A stretch of DNA of 64,000 nucleotides from Symbiodinium natans. Its lineage: Eukaryota > Sar > Dinophyceae > Suessiales > Symbiodiniaceae. Both the position numbers and the translations under genes were made by a program. Location: contig CAJNDS010000185.1 in NCBI GenBank assembly GCA_905221605.1, positions 38,501 to 102,500 on the forward strand, in the 5' to 3' direction. A model generated the notes under the pieces. It was not told the DNA's origin. It searched no databases and saw only the letters and a program-made list of their open reading frames with translations. This document shows positions 56,380 to 64,000 of the stretch, piece by piece (position 1 is the first letter of the stretch; every line of letters begins with the position of its first letter).

Positions 56380-56380
56380 A

Positions 56381-56465
56381 ACCCTAAATCCTAAATCCTA
56401 AACCCTAAATCCTAAATCCTAAAATCCTAAACCCTAAACCCTAAATCCTAAATCCTAAAGGATGG
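56381..56465 (+). repeat. Variant telomere-like repeats CCTAAAT
   Basis: Short array of CCCTAAATCCTAAAT units directly after the minisatellite; marks the return to array-rich DNA. Confidence 0.8.
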
Positions 56466-56514
56466 AGAGACTTAACTTAAAAACCGAGGGTTTGGGGTTA
56501 TTCTCTTTAGAGCC

Positions 56515-56690
56515 AGACTGTCGCTGGCACGCGGGTTAAACCCTTCTAGCGTGGGCCGCGCTCACCGCGCGCACTGGCCCCGAGCCCTCGCCAGGCTTCG
56601 CCTGACGGCTCGGGCTCGTCCGCGGGCCTGTCGCCACGCGGTATCGCTGGCTGCTGCTTATCGCAGCACCCGCAGCTCGCTTGAGTTTAG
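56515..56690. other. GC-rich segment with nested inverted repeats
   Basis: GCGTGG (56549-56554) can pair with CCACGC (56634-56639), and inside it CGAGCC..CAGGCttcGCCTG..GGCTCG can form a tight hairpin (about 56581-56612). A third hairpin (GCTGC..GCAGC) follows at about 56652-56671. It could be a structured RNA or a GC-rich TIR element. No RNA family was recognised. Confidence 0.35.
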
Positions 56691-56937
56691 GTTTAGGGTT
56701 TATTAGGGGTTTAGGGTTTAGGGTTTAGGGTTTAGGGTTTAGGGCTTAGGGCTTAGGGCTTAGGGCTTAGGGCTTAGGGCTTAGGGCTTAGGGCTTAGGG
56801 CTTAGGGTTTAGGGTTTAGGGTTTAGGTTTAAGGTTTAGGGTTTAGGGTTTAGGGTTTAGGGTTTAGGGTTTAGGGTTTAGGGTTTAGGGTTTAGGGTTT
56901 AGGGTTTAGGGTTTAGGGTTTAGGGTTTAGGGAAGGG
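56684..56937 (+). repeat. TTTAGGG array with a homogeneous TTAGGGC block
   Basis: Perfect TTTAGGG units on both sides of about ten TTAGGGC units (56736-56808). Confidence 0.9.
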
Positions 56938-58438
56938 CTTAGGGCGCAGCATCTCAAGTCATTAGTCAAGCGACTTCTGCAGCGGTCGAATAACATTAGG
57001 AAACCATTTCAATTTATTCAAGGCCCCGGTATCCCCCCCCCTAAAGCCCGAAACCCTTAAACCCCAAAGTTCCAGTATAAATGCTGAAGGCCCAGTAGGC
57101 CCTAAACCTTAAAGCTCAAGGCCCCGCCCCTTAACCCTGAAGCCCGGCCCAGCAGGCCCAAACTAAGCACAACACCCACGAAATTTTGCAGCATGGTCCC
57201 CGGGACGGGGTTTTGCACAACGCCCACGAGATTTTGACCAAAACGCAATGCCCACGAAATGTTGCACAATGCCCGCGGAATCTTGCGCAATAGCCACGAC
57301 TGAGTCAAGGATTTCCATCCATGTGTGGAGGAGAGATTTAGGGCCAATTTCGCGTTTAGGGACTTCAGGATGACATGACTTCGACGAGAATGGGCAAGAC
57401 ACAGGAATGAGGAGTCACGCAGCGTGTGCGAGAACGCAACCCTAAACCCTAAACCCTAAACCCCAAACCCCAAACCCTAAACCGACTCCTGGATTCCGCC
57501 TGGAGGCCCCGACAGCCCCGACGAAGACACAAAGCGACTGGGAGGTTCGTGGATTTCATGGGCCCTTAATGTGGTCCCTTACCTTCTTTCAAGGGTTCTG
57601 AAGTATGGGCCCTTGGGTTAGGAAGCTACAAGTAGGAAAATAAATAGGGTAACTTTGGCTCTATCTAGGTACGCATAATCCTAGTTAGAAGTACCAGTCC
57701 CTGCACAACCGCAACCTCGGAAATGTGTCGTCCAAGGTCTCGACACAAGGTGCGTTCGGTACAGGCACTTGATGCCAGGGTACTTGTCCGACTCTGTTCT
57801 TTCCTTTACAAGGCCATTGAGGGCTCAGGGTTCAGGGCTTTTGGGCTTGGAGTTTTATGGTTTGGGGGTTTGGGGCTGAAATTTAGGGACTCAGAATGTG
57901 ACATTCAAAACTCTTGGCTTTGGGGACTTCAGAATCAGGCTTCTGGTTCTTCGCAGGATTTGGAGCTCTGCGGCTTCCATGGATTTAAGGACCATTGGCT
58001 GAGGGGCCTAGGGAATTGCGGTGTGCTCTGGAGGTCCCGAACCTAGTAGAAAAGCAAACCCAACAGCCCTCGAAAACGCAGACACTGACACATAAGCCCT
58101 ATAAATCCTTATAAACCTTTCTGTGTAACCCTCTATGCCTACAAGCCCTACAAGCCCTGTAGACCCTGCACACCCTGAACCGCACATCATCTGAAGCCTG
58201 GGGTTTCTGGGTCATAGGGGGATAGAGGTTATAACCCTTCAAGCCCCAAAGCCCCAACTCAGGGGGTGGGGGGTCTAGGGTTTAGGGTTTAGGGTTTAGG
58301 GTTTAGGGTTTAGGGTTTAGGGTTTAGGGCTTCGGGTGTATTCTCAGGCCCTACGCTCCATGCCTGGAGGAAGGTGTAGGAGCTCTTGTCGTTGGACTTT
58401 TGCGCCAACCTCGGGGGCAACTTAGAACCGGTGTGGGC

Positions 58439-58512
58439 TGGGATGTTCCCCCTTTTACTGACAGTCCTTAATAATCATAATAATAATAATAATCATAATC
58501 ATAATAGAAGAA
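58439..58512. mobile_element. Family B left end with expanded AAT microsatellite
   Basis: TGGGATGTTCCCCCTTTTAC and ACAGTCCTTAATAATCATAA run into AAT/AAG repeats. The seed is the family's own AATAGGGATTATAAT centre, a parallel to telomere-unit growth in other elements. Confidence 0.5.
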
Positions 58513-58867
58513 GAAGAATAAGAATCATCATAAGAATAGGGGCTACTATAATCTAATTCATGGTTGGGATCGTATTAAGAATGTAATTGTATACTCCTTA
58601 TTGGGTTTAAGTACTAACCCTACTTGCAAGTACCCTCGAACCCCAGACCCCTAAATCCCTAAACCTAAACCTAAACCCTAAACCCGAAACCCCCCCCCCC
58701 AAAAAAAAAAAAAAAAAAAACCTGAACCCTGAAACCTATTATCCCTTCCTAAACCGGCGCGTCTGCTGGCGAGGGGGCCGGCGCGCTTCTGCTGGTGCTT
58801 CTGCTGGCTGAACCCACTGCAGGGCCCACGGCGACCTACACCCTACACCCTCTATAACCCTAAACTT

Positions 58868-58983
58868 ACTGTGGGTTCGGAGGGAATGAGGGAATGAGGT
58901 CCCCGATATCCCCCTATATGTACCCTTTACGGGATTCTATAGGGTGCCTCATTCCCTCCTTCCCTAGTAACCAACAGGAAGTA
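58868..58983. mobile_element. Family I TIR element
   Basis: GAGGGAATGAGGGAATGAGG and, inverted, TTGGTTACTAGGGAAGGAGG; a shorter interior than at 13.7 kb. A right end also occurs at 46538-46668. Confidence 0.65.
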
Positions 58984-59512
58984 TAACCCAAAACCCTGAG
59001 TAAGTAAAACCCTGAACCCTAAACCCTAAACCCTAAACCCTAAACCCTAAACCCTGAAAGCCAAGCGCCAGGCAAGTACTTGCAGTCTTTAGACTTGACG
59101 CCCAAATCCTGAGACACAGCGGTTGGGTGAGGCTTTGGAGATTCGCCATAAGCTTAGGGTTTAGGGTTTAGGGTTTAGGGTTTAGGGTTTAGGGTCTAGG
59201 GTCTAGGGTTTAGGGTCTAGGGTCTAGGGTTTAGGGTCAAGGGTCTGGGGTCTGGGGTGCAGGGGCGAATCGCCTCAATGTGGGCGGTCTTTTTTGAAAG
59301 CGTCTGTATAGTATAATGCGCCCGTTTAGGGCATGATGGTCTCGGGTGTAGCGTTTTCAGCCCAAATAAGGATCAATTACGAGATGTTTTTGGCCTGATT
59401 TCGGTTCGGCGGCAGTTAGGGTGTGGGTCTAGATTCGGGGTTGGCTACGGACTTCCGTCTCCCGCCCAATAGCCGAGCAAAATCCTGGACCCGAAGCCCT
59501 GAGCCCTGAAAC

Positions 59513-59640
59513 CAGTTACATGGTCCCTTAGTAGGGGCCCTAAAGAGGGGAATCCTTATGTACCCCTTCTATACCCTATACAACCCAGGGGCCCATTTAT
59601 CAGAAGCCTTGAAAGAGGGTAAGGGACCATATTCAGGGAC
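59513..59640. mobile_element. Family H TIR element
   Basis: TTACATGGTCCCTTAGTAGG and, inverted, CTGAATATGGTCCCTTACCC. Confidence 0.6.
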
Positions 59641-60084
59641 CCTAAGCCTAAACCCTAAACCCTTGGAGTGTACATCAGAACCCTTTACAGAGTTTTAGGG
59701 ATCACATTAAGAACACCTGAAACTACCCTGAACCCGATGCGGTAGGTCGGAAGCCTCTTCCAGACAGGCCAAAGCAGACTCCTCACACTGCTGGGCAAGA
59801 GTTGGGGGGAAGAGCGGGGTGGGGGGTGGGGTGCTAAGCTTCAGGTTTACGGGTTAGATTTTTCGGGTGTGTGTTCGGGTGGTACGGTAGGTTCAAAACC
59901 CTACACATCCCTAAACCGTAAACCCTAAACCCCAAACCCTAAACCCTAAACCCTCAACCTATAGCTCGTTGTTGATGCCCAGAAGGAGGGGGGGGGGGAG
60001 TCCAGGCTTCTCACTCGAGGCTTCACTGCCGCATTTAACCTCTGGCGATTCTGGGTTTAGGGGTTGGGGTTTGGGGTTCAGGTT

Positions 60085-60314
60085 TTAGGGTTTAGGGTTT
60101 TAGGGTTTAGGGTTTAGGGTTTAGGGTTTAGGGTTTAGGGTTTAGGGTTTAGGGTTTAGGGTTTAGGGTTTAGGGTTTAGGGTTTAGGGTTTAGGGTTTA
60201 GGGTTTAGGGTTTAGGGTTTAGGGTTTAGGGTTTAGGGTTTAGGGTTTAGGGTTTAGGGTTTAGGGTTTAGGGTTTAGGGTTTAGGGTTTAGGGTTTAGG
60301 GTTTCGGGTTTCGG
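60085..60314 (+). repeat. Interstitial TTTAGGG array (about 31 units)
   Basis: One of the longest near-perfect G-type arrays in the window; ends with two TTTCGGG variants. Confidence 0.95.
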
Positions 60315-61496
60315 GTTTAGGATTGGTTTGGCAATACGACCCAAAGCTCCAAACACTTGCACCCGAGGAAAGCGTCCCAACTAGATGCCCGATCTCGTCG
60401 CTGACATGCTTCGGTAATCGCCCTAAACCCTAAACCTCAACCCTAAACCCTAAGCCTTAAACCCTAGAACCTCAACCCTAGACCTAAACCCTACACCCTA
60501 AACCCAGCTCGCTCTCCTCCCATGTCTCGCCGTTCAGCATCCGCCGCGTGAGCCTGGCAAGGGTTTAGGGTTTTTGGTTTCGGGGCCCATTTAGGGGTTC
60601 AAACATACCTAAACCCTACAGCAAACCCTAAACCCCTTGCAAGATAGAGGAAACCTACAAACAAAGCAGGAGCCGAGTTCTTACACAGTTTGGACTCTAG
60701 GTAAAGACGCTGAAGGCCCCTGATTCCTTACTGCAAAACCCACACGTAAAGGTGTTTTGGGTTTAGGGTTAGTCCCAAATGCTCAACCTACAGCCTAAAC
60801 CTGCAAAACCCCCAGCTATTCGCAGAGCCCATTCGTCAATTCATTTTTGCGGCAAACCCCAACAGTAAAGCCTTCGTGCACTTGCATGAACACAAGCCTG
60901 TTCACCATTGGCTTTGTCAAAGGGGACATCGCCCATCACCACTTGCCCTGAATTCTGAATACAGCTACTCTGCTTCTGCTTGATCCACCTTGTGGCGTGC
61001 ATAAGCCCTAAACCTTAAACCCTCAACCCTAGACCCTAAGCACACCACCAAGGCGTTGCCGCGCTGCAGAAGCCTGCGCTTGGAGGTTAATGGGTGCTCA
61101 TATCAGTTGGGTTCTACGTGGGGTAACTTGCAGTTCAGCTGGATACAGCCTCGGCTGATTGTTTTCGCCCTGCATGAGCACTCATCCAAGCCAGACCTGC
61201 GAACGCTCCGTGCTCAGTGGGATCAATCCAGGGTCGCAGAGAAGTCTCCGCAACTGCTTGCTTGCCGCTTGCCGTGTCTTCCATTTGCCCTTGTCCGTGC
61301 ACACTTGTCCGTGCAACGGGCTCCTGCGGCTTCATGTCTACAAGCCCAAACCGCACCAGCCCCCCAAAACCCCCAAACCCCAAACCTCCCCAAACCTCCC
61401 CAACCTCCAAAACCCGAGCCCCCAAAACCCGTCAAAACCTCCCCGAAACGAGAAGGCTAGAGTCCTCAAGCCGATCACCCTAAACTCCCACCTTGT

Positions 61497-61645
61497 CTAC
61501 TTGGAGGTTCATGGTACTTACTTATACCATTCTAACTGTACTTATAACCCACTTATAAGCCCCTCAACTGCCCTAATATGGTTACAAGTATAATTATAAG
61601 TACAGTTGTATTTGGTTAATAAGTACGATGAACCTGCAAGTAAGG
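61497..61645. mobile_element. Family A TIR element (well preserved, no array)
   Basis: Left CTTGGAGGTTCATGGTACTT and right, inverted, CTTGCAGGTTCATCGTACTT; the interior is rich in TTATAAGTA motifs. Serves as the empty reference for family A. Confidence 0.75.
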
Positions 61646-61661
61646 GTAGTTTCATGGGCCC

Positions 61662-61790
61662 CCAATGTGGTCCCTTACCTTCTTTCAAGGGTTCTGACGT
61701 ATGGGCCCTTGGGTTAGGGTACATAAGGTGTGTAAGGGGTCCCCGTTTAAGGGCCCACATTCAGGGACCATGTAATTACGCTAAGACCTT
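61662..61790. mobile_element. Family H TIR element
   Basis: AATGTGGTCCCTTACCTTCT and, inverted, TTACATGGTCCCTGAATGTG. The partial copy at 57562-57630 shares the TTCTTTCAAGGGTTCTGA segment. Confidence 0.6.
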
Positions 61791-61811
61791 AAGACTTGGC
61801 TGCGCTCAGCA

Positions 61812-61913
61812 GGGTAGCTATGAATTTAACCTTTAGCTGCCTTATGAAGAAACATGAAGAAACACAATAAACCCAAGAAGGCTAAGGATCTAAAGTTACA
61901 GTCAAGCACCACA
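61812..61913. repeat. Family L dispersed repeat, empty form
   Basis: GGGTAGCTATGAATTTAACC .. TTTAGCTGCCTTATGAAG .. AATAAACCC .. AAGGCTAAGGATCTAAAGTT. Contains a single AAACCC where the copy at 44.1 kb has an array. Confidence 0.65.
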
Positions 61914-62013
61914 GAGCTAAGACCTTACGAAACCGAAGCCATCCTAAACACCCTAAACCCTAAACCCCAAACCCCAAACCCCAAATCCTAAACCCTAAAC
62001 CCTAAACCCTCCC

Positions 62014-62104
62014 CTGCGGCGAATTCTCAGCGGCGGACAGCTTCCGACGACCGCCGCTGTTCCGGACCTCCTTGACAAGTACCTCCCGGAGAAGCGATTT
62101 GCCT
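62014..62104 (+). other. Exon-like island between C-type arrays
   Basis: The plus strand reads RRILSGGQLPTTAAVPDLLD followed by KYLPEKRFA. Confidence 0.3.
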
Positions 62105-62175
62105 AACCCTAGACCCTAGACCCTAAACCCTAAACCCTAAAGAAAAATGGAATCAGTGCACTTTTCCAGGGCATC

Positions 62176-62300
62176 CTACTCGGAGGTTCATGGGTACCTA
62201 TAGCCCTGGTCCTAACTGCACTTTTGAGTCCCCCTAAGGCCCCTAAGTAGGTTATGAGCAGGGGTTTATACGTATGCATGAACCTCTTGCGCTGTAGGGG
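62176..62300. mobile_element. Family A TIR element
   Basis: GGAGGTTCATGGGTACCTAT and, inverted, AAGAGGTTCATGCATACGTA. No internal array. Confidence 0.7.
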
Positions 62301-62402
62301 GGTCTAGGGTCCAGGGTTCAACAGGTTTCGTGCTCAGGGCTGGGATGTCGTGGAACCCTGAATCCACACCACGCCAGAACACTGTAATCGTTGCAGCTCT
62401 CT

Positions 62403-62526
62403 CGACGGAGGCTTCCATGGATACGAAGAACTAGGGATAGACGTAGGGTAGCTATGGTTCTGGACTTCTTTAGCATGCCTTACAACCCGACTTGTCATCT
62501 AAGTACCCATGAGCCTTCAAGCATAG
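62403..62526. mobile_element. Family A TIR element
   Basis: GGAGGCTTCCATGGATACGA and, inverted, TTGAAGGCTCATGGGTACTT. Lies 100 bp from another family A copy in the same window end. Confidence 0.65.
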
Positions 62527-63478
62527 GCACATAAAAGGAGAGCGTTTGACAGATCAATAAATGGGTAGAAGAGAGCTGCAACATATGTGTAACATAGATT
62601 CCAAAAAGTGGGATCTAGGAGAATTAGTTAGTAGAAGCTTCCCTCTGCAAAGGACCCCAAACGAGTGCCTCTGATTTCAAAACCGAAAAACCCTAAACCT
62701 AAACCCATATGTACTATGTATAGACATGTGGCTCCCTAAACCCAAAACCCAAACCCTCAACCTCAAAACCCTAAACCCTAAACCCTAAAACCCTAAACCC
62801 TAAACCCTCAAACCCCCTACAGAAGCACGTGGCCCAGCACCAAACGGTTCCGCGCCTGAAACCGACTCTCGCCGGGCGGCCTCCATTTGAGCCGCACGAC
62901 CTCAAGGCGAGCAGACTAGGCTTTAGGGCTTCGGGCTACAGGGAAAAGCAAGGAGGGTTAGGGTCCAGGGCTTAGGGCTTAGGGTTTATACCCTAAACCC
63001 AAAACCCTAAAGCCTAAAAACCCTTTACCCAAGCAGGGTTTAGGGTTTAGACCTAGGCTGTATGTATGAACCCTCAGAAGAAAAGCAGGAGGGTTTAGGG
63101 TTTGAGGGTTTGAGGGTTTGAGGGTTTGAGGGTTTTAGGGTTTTAGGGTTTTGGGGCTTTAAGGCTTCAGGGTTTTTAGGGATTTAGGGTTTTAAGGTTT
63201 TTAGGGTCTTAGGGTCTTAGGGTCTTAGGGGGTTGTAGGGTTTTTAGTTTTTAGGGTTTAGGGTCTATGGTTTAGGCTGAACACTCAACCCTGCCTGGGG
63301 CCAGGGCTCCGCAAAGCCTCGGTGGACCTATTACGGTCCCCTGTTGGGTAACCCCCCTAAACCCGAAACCCTAAATCCCAAACCCGAAACCCGAAACCCT
63401 AAACCCCAAACCCCAAACCCGAAACCCGAGACCCTGAACCCGAAACCCTAAACCCTACCACTGACCACCTATCATTGA

Positions 63479-63588
63479 GGTTTAGGGTTTAGGGTTTAGG
63501 GTTTAGGGTTTAGGGTTTAGGGTTTAGGGTTTAGGGTTTAGGGTTTAGGGTTTAGGGTTTAGGGTTTAGGGTTTAGGGTTTAGGGTTT
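63479..63588 (+). repeat. TTTAGGG array (about 15 units)
   Basis: Faces a C-type array of AAACCCG/CCCTAAA variants at 63355-63457 across a 22 bp gap, so the pair is a near-perfect hairpin arm set. Confidence 0.9.
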
Positions 63589-64000
63589 GACCCCCCAAAC
63601 CCCCAACACCCAAAACCCTCCTCAACGCCTAAACACTAAACATTGAACCCTCAGTCCGATAAACCCTAAACGCCCAACGCCCTAAACCCAAATGAAGTCG
63701 TGCTTATATTTCTTGTGCCCCTAAGAGGACACCCAGTATCTACACTCACCAATATAAAAAGGAACCTTCATATACACTCACCAAAACACAGTAGTATAAG
63801 CCCTAAACCCTAAAACCTAAACCCTAAACCCTAAACCCTTAACCCTTAAGCCCTAAACCCTAAACCTTTCAAATCACTCTGGGGTCGTCGCAGTGGAATC
63901 TGCAAGGCGCAGGGGCTTGCCCCCTGACATCTGCAACAGCGACTCCTTCGCGGGGGGGTGCGGGTTTGGGGGTGTCAGGGTGCAGCAAAGCAGAGGGGGC

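Larger units (their letters stand above)
50729..56380 (+). pseudogene. Degenerate gag-like or retroposed multi-part locus with CCCH zinc fingers
   Basis: A plus-strand locus without telomere arrays. Parts in order: MASNRRAKRFKKC (50729-50767); probable intron (50768-50988); an acidic Gly/Ser/Glu-rich frame (50989 on) that shifts by one base near 51640 and continues to a stop at 51923; the same frame reopened at 51966-52298; shifted frames at 52249-52464 and 52475-52900; a W/Q/S-rich stretch (about 52890-53200); the CCCH region; then shifted frames at 54330-54750, 54764-54920, 54942-55530 and 55541-56380. Coding-like sequence is continuous but the frame changes at least six times, with several stops. 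This fits a decayed gene more than a multi-exon gene. No reverse transcriptase, integrase or LTR is visible, so calling it retroelement gag is an inference from the CCCH fingers, the low-complexity acidic region and the relict leader. Confidence 0.55.
57000..59055. repeat. Mixed DNA, no gene seen
   Basis: A repeated CACGAAATTTTGCA/CACGAGATTTTG motif at 57175-57300 (about four loose copies), arrays at 57437-57485 and 58276-58330, family B, F, H and I pieces, and a C10-A20 run at 58690-58720. Confidence 0.6.
59056..60562 (-). other. Possible minus-strand gene with telomere-array introns
   Basis: Islands in minus-strand order: 60505-60562 (after TTGCCAG, LTRRMLNGETWEES), 60325-60422 (DEIGHLVGTLSSGASVWSFG), a weak one at about 59990-60050, and 59056-59152 (KPHPTAVSQDLGVKSKDCKY). 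Between the first two is the array 60421-60505; between the second and third is the longest array (60085-60314). AGCGAG/AGCGACGAG at the first joint would let WEES run into DEIG in frame, but no standard donor is clear. No family recognised. Confidence 0.3.
60563..64000. repeat. Right end: islands, TIR elements and arrays
   Basis: 60563-61490 has few arrays and no recognised gene. Family A, H and L elements at 61.5-62.5 kb. Arrays at 61940-62010, 62108-62143, 62770-62810, a TTTGAGGG block at 63094-63136, 63355-63588 and 63800-63868. Confidence 0.6.

Noticed and set aside
4304-62104. Treating each open GC-rich island as a proven exon
   Set aside because: A 60-100 bp GC-rich stretch is often open in one of six frames by chance, and some islands look equally good on both strands; kept only as low-confidence entries.
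4201-63588. Arrays as CRISPR-like repeat and spacer structures
   Set aside because: Units are contiguous 7-mers with no regular spacers; eukaryotic context.

Overview
The window looks like nuclear DNA of a dinoflagellate. Evidence: (1) the plant/alveolate telomere unit TTTAGGG (complement CCCTAAA) occurs in dozens of interstitial arrays of both polarities along nearly the whole 64 kb; (2) a degenerate copy of the dinoflagellate spliced leader lies one base before an ATG at 50706-50727; (3) the only well-supported protein genes are three same-strand paralogues whose introns use GT, GC and GA donors with AG acceptors, the relaxed donor use known from dinoflagellates. A chromerid or another alga with the same telomere unit cannot be excluded from sequence alone. 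I saw no rRNA or CRISPR array; tRNAs could not be searched systematically by eye.

Layout. 1-29.7 kb: telomere-unit arrays, short terminal-inverted-repeat (TIR) elements of about a dozen families, microsatellites, and 60-170 bp GC-rich islands that often read like single exons; a 1.1 kb possible transposon at 17.0-18.1 kb. 29.9-49.5 kb: three minus-strand paralogues of an unrecognised helical protein (copy 1, 29877-30815, uninterrupted, 312 aa; copy 2, 37829-39078, one intron, 313 aa; copy 3, 47720-49534, five introns, 307 aa), separated by more arrays and elements. 50.7-56.4 kb: a plus-strand, array-free locus with a relict spliced leader, a probable intron, an acidic low-complexity region, a W/Q-rich stretch and three CCCH zinc fingers. 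It is broken by frameshifts and stops and looks like a decayed gag-like or retroposed gene. 56.4-64 kb: again arrays, TIR elements and exon-like islands, including a possible minus-strand gene at 59.0-60.6 kb.

Main result. Aligning the three paralogues shows that the interruptions in copies 2 and 3 can be removed exactly, in frame, at GT/GC/GA...AG boundaries, restoring proteins of nearly equal length. Each intron in copy 3 is a short mobile-looking element related to copies elsewhere in the window, and several are flanked by 4-5 bp duplications that supply a splice signal (introner behaviour). The copy 2 intron is almost wholly a TTTAGGG array, and two copy 3 introns contain TTTAGGG arrays. 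Filled and empty copies of two element families indicate that telomere-unit arrays grow inside these elements from short seeds. This suggests a system in which telomere-like repeats spread through genes as cargo, or as the body, of intron-creating elements. Splicing itself is inferred from reading frames, not from RNA.
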